NCBI RefSeq assembly: GCF_029852145.1
Contig: NC_079976.1
Coordinates: 10,204,104 to 10,268,103 of the forward strand
DNA: 64,000 nucleotides
Reading direction: 5' to 3'
From: Microplitis mediator
Lineage: Eukaryota > Arthropoda > Insecta > Hymenoptera > Braconidae
The notes below the pieces were generated by a model. The model searched no databases. It was not told the DNA's origin and worked only from the letters and a program-made list of their open reading frames with translations. Of this stretch, positions 37,427-47,983 are shown one piece after another. Each line of letters starts with the position of its first letter. Within the stretch, counting starts at the first letter, position 1. A program made the position numbers and the translations under genes.

Positions 37427-38867
37427 AAGAAGTAATTTGTGCTCAAGTAATTTCTAGATAAATTTTATTAAAAATAGTTTTGAATCTTTAAAGACAATTT
37501 TTTCAAAATCGCGCCTATGTCCATTGTCACGTCATTTCTTATCTACGTCCAAATCAAAGTTCAAAACTGTCAAAAATTTCTAAATTCTCTCTCTATTTAC
37601 TATTTTTTAGGAAGATTTCTTTCAACTGATTTTTTTATTTGTACATGGGAATGACTACAAGAGCAATTTAAGCAAGTGGTGACTTTTACGTCACTTCAAC
37701 TAAAAAAAAAAAAAAATTCTATTGGTTTTAAAATATGTTGGTACAGATTTTTCAGTATTTTCAATACGCACATCACAATATGTAAGTTTGTCGGGTCTTA
37801 TGGTTGTGAAGATTGTTAGTGACCTGGAATAGGAAGGTGCATAACTGTTGAGATCAAAGGGACGATACACCTGTCGAAAAATGTTAGCTAGTGTAGTGTA
37901 GTTTTGTATAGTGGTCCTTAAAAATTTTTTTTTACCTGACCAACTAAATAAAAGTGATGTAGACTGGCATAGCAGACGTGTTATTATACAGATAGAGAAT
38001 ATAAACCCCAATGGAATACAAGAGAAAATGATGGAAAATAAGGATAATGGGAGGAGATAGGATTGGGAAATATAAATTTTAAGTAGAGACCGAGACTGCT
38101 GAGACTGAGGTTCAGGTTCATGTTGAGGTAGAGCTAAAAATAGAGATTGAGGGCTGTGAAGATTTTAAATCGGATTATAGAGGATTTTCCGACTAAAATA
38201 TATATATGTGCTTTTGTGAGACTATAAATTTTATTTAATGATTAAGTAGCGTGGATAATGGTCAGAGTCATGTTATTGTAGGGGAGATTAATGATTTTGA
38301 TATGGATTTAAATTGATGGTGTATTTTTTTTTATTTTTCTTGAGGTGAGGACTGATTTTAGTGATAAGTTAGCAATTAGTGTAAAGATTTTATTGCTTGT
38401 ATTAGAAAAAATTTTTTTAATTACAGATAATTATAAATTGATTTTAAACTTTTGAAAAATTATTAAATCAACGAATTATCACTTTAAAAAAATCACTTTA
38501 AAAAAAAAAAATTAAAAGTCGATCAATTTGATTTTCAAAATTTTATTATCGAGGTGTTAGAATAATGTCAATAGGAATCAATATAAACATTGGATTCGAA
38601 ATTTGAATCAAATAATTCAACTTGTTTATAAATTTTTCAATTATTAGTCAGTTTCAGAATTATTAAAAAACATTAATAATTCGTGAATTTTTTAATTTTT
38701 CAAAAAATTCGAATTTTTATCAGTTTTCGAATCATTTGTGAATTTTCGAATTATTTTTAAAATGCGATTTATTCATAAATTTTTTAATTATTTGAAAAAT
38801 TCGAATTTGTCGTCAATTTTTAATTTTCGTGAATTTACGAGTTATTTCAAAAATTCGAACTATTCAG

Positions 38868-39079
38868 CTCTGTAAAAAATTTGCGGAGTGAATTGGGATT
38901 AAATCCAGAGTGAATAGGGAGTGAATTCGAAACAGATTTAAATAAATTCCAGATCACTCCAAAATCACTCCGTTGAAGACGATTTTTTTTTGAACTCCGG
39001 AACTCCGAGTGAAGTAGTGAATTCGAATTTAAATGAAATTCGTAATTACTCTGAATTTAATCTCCAATTTGTTACAGCG
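38868..39079. mobile_element. CACTGTAAAAAA MITE, shortened copy
   Basis: Left CTCTGTAAAAAATTTGCGGA and right AATTTGTTACAGCG. GGAGTGAA words appear in the left arm and ATCACTCC in the right. It is about 210 bases long. Confidence 0.7.
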
Positions 39080-39383
39080 TAAATTTTCAAATTATCCTAA
39101 AATTTGAATATTTCGTCATTTTCTAAATCATTCCTAAAGTATTAAATTATTAGGAATGTCCACAAAATTTATAAATTCTTCAAAAATTTTACTTTATTTA
39201 TCATAAGTAAAACAAAAATTTTATATTCAAAGTTAGAATCAAATAAAGCGAATACTCACGAATATGTAATTTGAAAACCAACAAATAATTAAAATTTTTG
39301 GAGTTATTCTACTTGGACACTATTCGCACAGTTCAATATACACTATTATTATTATGAACATGTCTGGAATTACAATTCTAGGT

Positions 39384-39523
39384 CTCTCTAAACATGAACA
39401 AGTGAAATAAGTGAATATTCACTAATTCTGAGTGCCAAACGAACCACGATTTGAAATTAGTGGTTCGGATTGCACTTGGAATTAGTGAATATTCACTTAT
39501 TTCACTAATTCATGTTTAGAGAG
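39384..39523. mobile_element. Hairpin MITE (CTCTAAACATGAA family)
   Basis: A 140-base palindrome has arms CTCTCTAAACATGAACAAGT / TTCACTAATTCATGTTTAGA and a matching inner AAGTGAATATTCACTAATTC. The loop half differs from the 1-kb copies (centre about GAAATTAGTGGTTCG). Confidence 0.75.
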
Positions 39524-40641
39524 TTCATATAGAAATTGAATAAAAAAATAAGCCATAAAAAAAAACTTTGCATTCCTTGGAATTAATAAAAAATAAAAAT
39601 AGCTCATTAATAAATAGAATAAAAAAATATCATCGAGATAAGATGATTTGCTATGCGTATTATATATATATACAGATATACTATATATTTATATGCGTGG
39701 AAATAGGTTGTATGCGTGTCTATAGTATTTTACATTAGGTAACCGTGACTCGATAAATCCTGAGGGCTGGCGATTAAAAGGAAATATTATATAGTTGGAA
39801 AATGCTGAACGGGTTTTGTGAAATAGTATATTATCTTCGTGATGTAGTCGACACTGTGTTAAAAAGTTTAAAACTAAAATATGTATATGTATGTTAAGTT
39901 TAATTTACTATTAATTTTATCCTTGTAATCATAGTTATCTTTTTTAAGATTACCATTTTTATTTATTAACAATAAATTTTTATTTTTAGTAGTAATTAAG
40001 TATAAAATTGCGTCGAATAATAAATTTATATTTATTAGCAAGTAAATTAAGTAGTCAATGCAGTAAATCTGATGATTTATCAACAAGCTATAGCATAATT
40101 TCTATATAAAGCGCTCATGGGCGCCGCTTTTTAAAAATAACGAACTAAAGTATTTTTTGCCGATTATTTTGTTTTCCGACATAAATTATTTTGAGTACTT
40201 AAGACACCAAATTTGTAACACATTTGCTGAATAAAAAAAAAATTTGATTATTTTAATATTCTTTTTTTTTTTTTTTTAATTGAAATACTACTAATTTGTT
40301 ATAATGATTCAATTAAGTCATTTATCAATAAAAATCTAATATTTAGTAACTGGGTTACAATCACTTCAGTTTTGAAGCCGCTGGCGCCCAGTTCGGACAA
40401 AAGTTATATTACTCGCTTTTAAAACTATATTTGATCTACACAAAAGTTTTTTTTCTCACTTATGTCAAAAATCATGTGGGAAACCATAAAATTGGGTTTG
40501 ATATATTCAAAGTAATAAACAATTAATTTCGTACTTCTCGAACGCGAAACAGAAAATAGTACTCCACTATTTCCATGCCAAAAAGGCGGGTTTTTGGTCA
40601 CTTAAATTATCTCCACTAATTTTATATAGCGCCCAAATAAG

Positions 40642-40716
40642 AAAAAATCTGGAAACGATTTGACCCTGCGGACTAGCCTCAAGACTTCCTGCTATTTTCG
40701 AGCTCAAGGAGCTCCA
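40642..40716 (+). repeat. Dispersed repeat with CCTGCGG, copy 2
   Basis: AAAATCTGGAAACGATTTGA, CCCTGCGGACTAGCC, ACTTCCTGCTATTTTCGAGC, AAGGAGCTC. It directly abuts the pogo-like relic. Confidence 0.6.
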
Positions 40717-40724
40717 AATATATA

Positions 40725-41560
40725 CAGTAGAACCTCGATAAGTTAAAATTTAAGGGAAACGTTAAAACATTTGAGTTATCGAGTTTTTTAAGTTAGAGAG
40801 GTTATTGAAATAAAATTTTTAACTCAACGAGGTTTATCGATTTTGGAAACTTGAGTAAAAGAAGATACATTTAATTCAATAGAAGTGACATAAATTTTCA
40901 TTTATTTCTTTATTTCTTTAAGTAAATTCAATTCTTCAGGAAAAAGTCAGTAATTTTCTTTTGTTTCATGCATTTTTAAGATTCCACAGGCTGGAACTCA
41001 GCCATGTATTTATTCCAAACGACATTACCATCTTCTTGAGTTTCAACGGTTTTCTCCAATGACCACTTTTCACAGCTTCAATCGCTCTCAACCTATCAGA
41101 ATATGTTAAAGTGTTTAATTTCCGTTTCATTTTATTTTCTTTGAACTCGTTTATTAATTTTTCTTGCGTACAACTATACGTTAAGAGATTTATTTATTTA
41201 TTAACTTATTTACAAATAATTTCTAGAATACAAATCTCTGATTTACATGTGTAAATAAGCATAAATAATATTCACTCTAGGAATATACCCTTTTAGTGAA
41301 AGACTATAAAGTGAAAATAAATTAAGCTTTTGGCAAAATCTTCTGTTTGTATACATACTCGGTACGATGACTCACTGATAATACTTAAAGTTATATGGAG
41401 GTCACCAAAATATTATTTTAAGTTATCGAGGACAATGCTCAAAATATTTGTTTAAGTTATCGAGGTTTTGTATTTTAAGTAATAAAGGTTTTAGGTTTGG
41501 CAAGGAAAGAGGAATCGAAAAATTTTTAAGTTACAGAGGTTTTGAACTTACCGAGGTATC
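40725..41560 (-). mobile_element. pogo/Tigger-like transposon relic
   Basis: The left end is CAGTAGAACCTCGATAAGTT preceded by TA, the classic pogo/Tigger terminal motif; AAGTTATCGAGG words recur at both ends (near 40793, 41422 and 41455). The right end is degraded (AACTTACCGAGGT near 41545). On the minus strand about 41130-40975 reads KRKLNTLTYSDRLRAIEAVK, like the pogo-family helix-turn-helix start, then after a frame change GNVVWNKYMAEFQ. The catalytic DDE part is missing, so this is an internally deleted, inactive copy. Confidence 0.65.
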
Positions 41561-42436
41561 TTTTTTAGGTGCTACCTCTGATGGATATTTTTGCAAGCAT
41601 CGTTTTGTCCACAAATTGTATGACTCAAACGCGAAGCGGAAATATTGGACTACATTGTTTTGCTACATATATATGCATATATACTCTGTTGTAGGCCTTC
41701 TACCGTCACTGCATCCAGATGATTTTTTTGCACACCTTTTTTTTTATTTCTTTTTGTTTTCTTCCGTCGAATATTGATACAAACAGTGTCGTGATAGAAG
41801 CGAAAAAAAAATATTAAAGCTAAGACAAAAACTGTTGACGACATCTAGTAGCTGAGCATTTCAATTGATTACAACTTATAAGACTTAATTTAGTTTTTAT
41901 TTTATTTTATTAATTATTCAAACTGATTTTTTTCGATACAGTAAAGAAAAATTGTTGATACCGTACCGTCGAAGAATATTTCGTGTTGAAATAGAAATAA
42001 ATTAATTAATGAAAATGTAATATATCAAAATTTATTAATAATCATATTATTTTAGTCTAACATTATTTTGACCTACTGTCTACAGTAAATATCAAATGTG
42101 ATCAGCTGTTGTGATTAACTGAGACGTTAGTTGTCAACCGTTTTTAATAATTTTTGGACATAATTATTAATTGATAATTGTTTAGGTGTATCAGGAATGT
42201 TTATTTATGTACTGGGAAAGACGTATTGTGTCATTTACCATTATTGTATGTCTCAATTATCTAACTATAGTTCTGACATTTAATGTTTAACCAATTGAGG
42301 TAAAAATGACTAACAATTTGAATTTGAATTTTATTGTAAATTTGAATCGGTATGAATTTAATCATCTAACTAAGTTTTTACTAATTATTTATAATATCTT
42401 ATACATTTTATAAATTAATTTATTTTTGTCTTTCAG

Positions 42437-42475
42437 TACTTGATAAAGTCCTGAAAAGGACGAAACGTTGTACAC
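42437..42475 (+). ncRNA. Degenerate hammerhead-ribozyme-like motif
   Basis: TTGATAAAGTCCTGAAAAGG followed by ACGAAACGTTGTAC has the layout of a hammerhead core: (C)UGAUGA-like box, stem GUCC/GGAC with a UGAAAA loop, then GAAAC. The first box has two departures from the conserved CUGAUGA (UUGAUAA), which should abolish cleavage. Such motifs accompany Penelope-like retroelements in animals, so this is probably a relic of one. Confidence 0.3.
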
Positions 42476-43139
42476 TACTTGTTAATAAACATTAAATAAT
42501 AACAACAATATTGAGTCCAATTACCCATGAGTTATTTACGTAAATATCAAATTTGACAAAAAATTTGAACTAAAATCCAGTGAATTTGACTCTAATAACT
42601 CTCGTAACTATAGTAGTTACGATAATTTTACTCTCAGCTAAAAACTCTGCCCACTGGCGCCCAGTCCAAAACTCCCATTAACTATTTAATCCCTAAAAAA
42701 AATATGTTTGTTACTAAAACCCGCAGTCAATCAAACTGATAACGTGTGAAAATTCAAATGAATAAATTTAAAAAAATAAAAACCCACACAACCCTTTTTT
42801 AAAAAATAAAATTTCCAATTTCTCCGGTCTGCAGTTTCCAGTCTCCAATAGCTTAATAGTTATACACATATATATAACCATTGAAACTATAATCAGAATC
42901 TCACTTGCTACAGGTCCGCGGACAAGTTAGTGGGCGTCCATTCCCTTGCCTCTCATTTAAACCACCATCTCTCTATATATCTAACAATCTACATATATAT
43001 AGTATCCATCTCTTTTTCTCAATGATTTAACCTCTCTCTTCATCACATCTGTATCTCGATCTTCATCTCCATTTCTATCTCCATCTCCATATCACCAATA
43101 AGGCTTATATGCACTCTACTCTTTATATATAGTCTCTTG

Positions 43140-43260
43140 TGCACGGGCATTATTAATTATGATCAGGCATGCGAGACGATTCCGTGGGGCGTCGTTTCCA
43201 AGAACTCTCCCGTGCTACCGATCATAACTCGCGGTGCTCTGGATATATATATCGGCAGGG
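43140..43260. other. GC-raised block with inverted GCACGGG/CCCGTGC words
   Basis: A CpG-rich island is flanked by (AT)n. GCACGGG (43141) recurs inverted as CCCGTGC (about 43212), and ATTATGATC recurs inverted as GATCATAA, so a large loop could pair. No coding frame was recognised. It could be a regulatory element, or a weak candidate for a structured RNA. Confidence 0.3.
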
Positions 43261-43738
43261 CGCAAAACTATATATATATGCATATATGTATATATATAGT
43301 TGAATATTCTTAGTGGATCGCCGCTTTGCCTTAGCATTTATTGGGTGTCTTTGAAACTCAAGCGGCTTGTAAACAAGAGACTTCCCGAGTGCTGGGATTT
43401 ACGACAATCTTCAATGTATTTAAAACGAAATTAACTCTTACATGTTGCGAAGTTACAAACATACATGCCTGTACGACTACTCACGTAAATATTATATACA
43501 ACATATATCGATCGAGATTTTAAAAATAAAAAAATTCATTATCGAAGAGGAGTTATGGCTGATTGGACTCATTAAATATTTAGTCATCGATATAAAAATA
43601 TTTTTTAAGAATAAATAAATATTTAATTTTATATATTATTGTTAATAATTGTGTTACAAAATTTTTTAATTTATATATATATTCAACTTTACACAAATTT
43701 TTTTAGAAGTAAAGTAATGTGCAAGTATATACAGAAGA

Positions 43739-44075
43739 ACCTGAGGTAAATAAGACACCTATTTTTTTTGTGTCCAGGGTAAAATGAAACTTTTTTTAGA
43801 TAAATAAATATTTTTTTGTTATTCTCAGTTACAGTTTTTAGAAAAATATATAAAGTTCAGCCTGAAAGTAAACCTCAATTTAAAATTTTTCGGTACAAAA
43901 ATTTCTTATTACTATCCTGGCCCATTTTACCCCAAACCAAAGAAATAATTTTTTTTTGTTTGAAAATGGTGTCTCATTTTGCCCCAGATATTTAAAATAA
44001 ATATAGTGTCTCTTTTTACCCCCGATTTCTCTTACATATATAAGAGAAATCTGGGGTAAAATGAGACACTATATA
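43739..44075. mobile_element. GGGGTAAAATGAGACAC elements, including a perfect-type hairpin
   Basis: A first element runs from GAGGTAAATAAGACACC (43742) to GTCTCATTTTGCCCCAG (43972-43989). It abuts a palindrome at 44001-44074 whose arms (ATAGTGTCTCTTTTTACCCC / GGGGTAAAATGAGACACTAT) flank AGAAATC words around TTACATATATAAG. The family recurs at 3.05, 10.27, 44.97, 54.1-54.43 and 55.68 kb. Confidence 0.6.
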
Positions 44076-44379
44076 TTTATTCATAAATTTACAGAAAAAT
44101 AAATAATTTAAATAATTTTTAACGAACTTTATTAAAGCATATATATATATATTTTAGAAAATGATATAGTTTTTTTATTAAAACATTCCAAATACCAAGG
44201 ATAAAATATAAAAAAATTTCAAATATGTCCACTTTACTGTTCCGCTATAAATTTAAAACTAAAGTCCATATTATTTACCCTATTAAAAAAAAGGACCTGT
44301 ACAAAATAAATTAATTAACTTCATTATTATTTATTATAATTATTACTTTTAAAATGATAAAACAATTTAAAAAATCTGT

Positions 44380-44508
44380 TTAACCAAGGATTTGCTTAAG
44401 AGTATATGACGATAAGCTGTTTCCTCGTCCAATGTCTTTCTTATCTGCCGCTGAATCGGCGCCACGCTTGGTCGCTACTCCTTCTGCTCCTGCAGGCTGT
44501 CTTACTCC
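44380..44508 (-). other. Exon-like GC-raised block, 42-codon open frame
   Basis: On the minus strand an acceptor-like CTATAG (44513-44508) is followed by an open frame reading VRQPAGAEGVATKRGADSAA and ending SSYTLKQILG then TAA at 44382-44380. The base composition stands out from the AT-rich surroundings. The plus strand is also open with an ATG (MSFLSAAESAPRLVATPSAP), so the coding strand is undecided. The tract before the acceptor is a poor pyrimidine run. It may be a terminal exon, a small peptide gene or part of a regulatory block; no family was recognised. Confidence 0.22.
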
Positions 44509-45968
44509 TATAGATTTGTATAATAATATCTATATATATTTATGTATATATATATACACGTGCATACATACTTATCATATGTATGTACATTAAATGTTTA
44601 GGTATTACTTTTTATTCAAGTAAATTAGAAAACTCATTCGAGCAAGTCATCGCGTGTAACATTTATGTAGCACATTTACTGATCTATATATATATATACA
44701 TAAGGTCTTGATATATACTTCATGTAGATATGTAGTGTTATTTAGTATAAGGATTAAGGACGACTGAGATAGTTTGTAAAAGGATTCAGTGATTTAATAC
44801 CTCAATGCGTATATATAATTGTGGATGTTACATTTATGTTACGCTTAAAAAAATTTAATTAAACTAACTATTAATAGACAGTATGAATTATATACCATAA
44901 ATTTTGAATTAATATAAATATATTATCAAGAATTTTTATATTTACTGTTGCTATAGAATAGGGTTAGGGGTAAAATGGGACAAAATGAATAAAAAAAAGT
45001 TTATATACTTTTTTTATAAAATTTCATGCCTGCATTGGCGAGATCAAGGCAGAATAAATCACTTAAAAAATATGGAAGTTTTTTTGTTGGTTTTAATTAA
45101 TTACCGCGTATGCGTCAATTTCGCGGATATTAAAACAAATTTTTAAGTATCAATATTCAGTTTAAAAAACAAACTTTTTTTTTTTCAGTAAAGATTTACT
45201 TCCAAAAAAATTATAAAATAAAAATTTTTGTTTAAGGGGAGGGGGCAGAGTATTAAGCGTAAAAAAAAAAACACTTTTTTTGCGAATTTTTTTTAGCTAT
45301 GAGGTAAAAGCCCCTATACCAGGCGCAGTACTATATTAGTCGCTCACTTTAACTGTTTAATGCGTTTTTTATAATTTTTATAAAAAAAAATTTCAACTAA
45401 AAAAATTATTATTGATAAAAAATTTTTTGTGAATCTAAATATATTAAAATATAATATATCAAATTAGTTTATAATAGATTATAAATTTAAATTAACTGAC
45501 TGTTTTTAAAATCGCGCTCAGCCGGGCATTTTTTACTTTATTGCTTATTCGTTAGATTAAATTTAGGTTACGTCAAATTTTTTAAAAATTGTTAGAACTA
45601 TATCTCATTAAAAATTTTTTTAAAATTCATAAAATTTTATATTATGGAAGAATAAAGTAGTATAATTTATAAATTATTTTTCAAATAAATAAACTTATCA
45701 TAGTTTAATTAATATTGCCTTTGAGCTACTATAGGGTCATGTGTTGATCGAGTAATGGTACATCACAACTTTTATTGAGCGACTATGGGTACACTCAAGG
45801 ACCTTATTTAATAAATTAATAATAATTAATTATCAATATTATTTGTCAAACTAAAATTCTATTCTAATACTTCACAGTAAAAAACGAATCGCCAAAGTGT
45901 AAAAAAAAGCGTGTATTAAAACTCTGAGTGTTGAATTTTTAACACTTTTGTTTGTCAATTTAACACAC

Positions 45969-47983
45969 CCCGAGACGAAAAATTCAAGTCTCTCTGAGTC
46001 TCTGAGAGTCTCTAGAAGGCTCGCTGAGTCTTGCTGAGTCTCTCTGAATCTTCCTGAGTCTCTCTGAGTCTCCATTTTAAAGACCAGCAGACAATCGTGT
46101 TTCACATGGTCTCTTTGTCTCCCAGAGTCTCTCATTCAGAGACTATGGAAGACTCAGACTATAAAATTTCCCAGCAAACATTAAGTCTCCCAACACGAGA
46201 CTTAAAGAGACAACTTACAGACTGTAAAATTTTTTAGCAAACATGTAGTCTTTCAACACGAGACTTGGAGAGACTAGAGACTGTAAAATTTCCCAGCAAA
46301 CATTTAGTCTCCCAACACGAGACTTACAGAGACTAAAAACTGGGAATTTCCCAACAGCTTTAAAATTTATCTCTTCAACAAGGCCAAACAGTAACAAAAA
46401 TTTTATAAGTAGGGTACGTTTATCTACAAACAATAGTGTATGTACATATAATAAAATTGGTACTACATTAGGCAGTAATATTTTTACATGTACAATATTT
46501 TCGTAGGTTGGTGTAAATTTGTAGGTTTGTGTCCAGAAAATAATATTTTAAAGATTCATTCCGAACTGAACCTTCGAATCGGATAGTTTGCTTGAAATAT
46601 CAGTGGATATCGTGTTGTGTTTCACAGTGTTGAAAAAATGTTCGTTTTAGTTTTTTGGATTAAAACCTTGCAAAAGTCTGTTATTAACGAAAAAGACATT
46701 TGCATTCCATCGAGCCCAGACGTTACAGCAGAAGTAGGGGATATTGTACTATAGTGAAATGGGGAAAATCTAAGTCTCAAACGAAGATTCTCCGATACAT
46801 CAGTAAGTTATTAAAAATAGTAAAACTTGTAATATAACAAAATAATTTTCACAACTTCGTAAAGATTAAAAAAAATTTTTTTTTTCTCTATTTTTTTTAT
46901 TTATTTAATGAAATCTCTGTCCATATTCATAGGGTCTAAAGAAGAATTAGAAAAAATAAATGTTGGGGAAAGATGGGAACATCATTGATAAAGCAACAAG
47001 AAACTCGAAAAAAAACAATTTAACAAAAATATTGCAGAGAAAAAAAGTTTTAGTAAATTCAAACTATTATCTCAAAAAGCTTATAAGCAAACTGAGAAAT
47101 ATTATAATGAAGAACTTTTATCGAGTTTACTTGAAAAAAATTGCAAAGATAAAGATAATTACACAGATGACGATGAGATAGTAGCCGATACAATTCGAGA
47201 TGACAATAAAACATCAGAAATCGATGAAATCAGTAAATCATGTTATATTTCAGTTTCCGATAATAGTATTAGTACAACGTGCGAACTTTGTTCATCATTA
47301 CCTGTAAGTAAGTATTTGCATTCATTTCTATAACAATAATTTATTATTGTTTATTTTCATTTTAATTTTTCATACATTTATTTATTTTAGCATTAGTTAC
47401 TACATAGGCTATCATGTGTATGGAACATGTTTTAAAATTTTTAAAGACTATATATTATCAGAAAGTATCTATTGAAAAAGCAAATAGTATTGTAAGTAAT
47501 GAGTAAAATAATAATGCATTATACTCCTGTATAAGAAAATTTTAATGAATTTTAAATGTAATATTTAATAATAAAAACTATTAATATAAAACTATATTGT
47601 ATTTTTAATTATTTGTATAAAAATATTTTAAGAGTTGATCCTCAGTCTCTCATTCAGAGACTTTAAAACAGTCTCGCAGAGTCTCTCATTAAGAGATTCT
47701 AAAACAGTCTCGCCGAGTCTCTCATTCGGAGATTCTAAAACAGTCTCGCCGAGTCTCTCATTCGGAGATTCTGAAACAGTCTCGCAGAGTCTCTGATTCG
47801 GAGACTTCTATTACTTTTAAACAGTCTTCGGAAGTCTCTTCCTAAGAGATTCGTAGAGATCGAGTCTCTACGAGTCTCTGTGGCTGCCAACACAGAGACT
47901 CCCAGAGACTACAATAAGTCTCTCATTCAGAGACTCCAAGAGACTCTCAGAGACTCCGAGAGACTTGAATTTTTCGTCTCGGG
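45969..47983. mobile_element. 2.0-kb TIR element with captured gene fragment (Pack-type)
   Basis: The ends are exact inverted repeats, CCCGAGACGAAAAATTC at 45969 and its complement ending at 47983, continuing inward as subterminal arrays built of GAGTCTCTGAG-like words (45985-46350 and 47640-47965). The left array holds three units of about 60 bases (46154-46340); the right holds about five units of some 38 bases (47645-47815). The middle is not repeat-like and carries spliced-gene-like sequence. The element interrupts another MITE; comparison with the unbroken copy at 29411-29791 suggests duplication of only AC at the insertion site. No transposase was found, so it is non-autonomous. I cannot assign the superfamily. 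Confidence 0.75.
46638..47303 (+). pseudogene. Captured, decayed two-exon gene fragment inside TIR element
   Basis: Exon A (46638-46802) starts ATG and reads MFVLVFW, INEKDICIPSSPD, EVGDIVL. After one apparent single-base frameshift near 46750 it continues VKWGKSKSQTKILRYI and meets a donor CATCA|GTAAGT. Exon B starts at 46933 after CATTCATAG and reads SKEELEKINVGERWEHH. It then has two stops (TGA TAA at 46986-46991), followed by an open lysine/acid-rich stretch ending CELCSSLP at a donor CCT|GTAAGT (47304). Exon A leaves in phase 1 and exon B enters with two bases, so the junction matches. The pattern (hydrophobic start, 'VGD.V..KWG', 'KIL', 'SKEELEK') resembles the N-terminal module of insect BEN-domain-like proteins as I remember them; that match is tentative. 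The retained intron implies DNA-level capture, not retrocopying. Confidence 0.55.

Noticed and set aside
41448..41777. 109-codon plus-strand frame
   Set aside because: Covers the degraded right end of the pogo-like relic and its flank; orientation is opposite to the transposase relic.
45872..46135. 87-codon minus frame rich in RDSE repeats
   Set aside because: Translation of the GAGTCTC subterminal array of the TIR element.
47391..47440. Possible third exon of the captured gene fragment after TTATTTTAG
   Set aside because: A usable acceptor, but the frame continuing from exon B hits a stop at the second codon and no similarity is evident.
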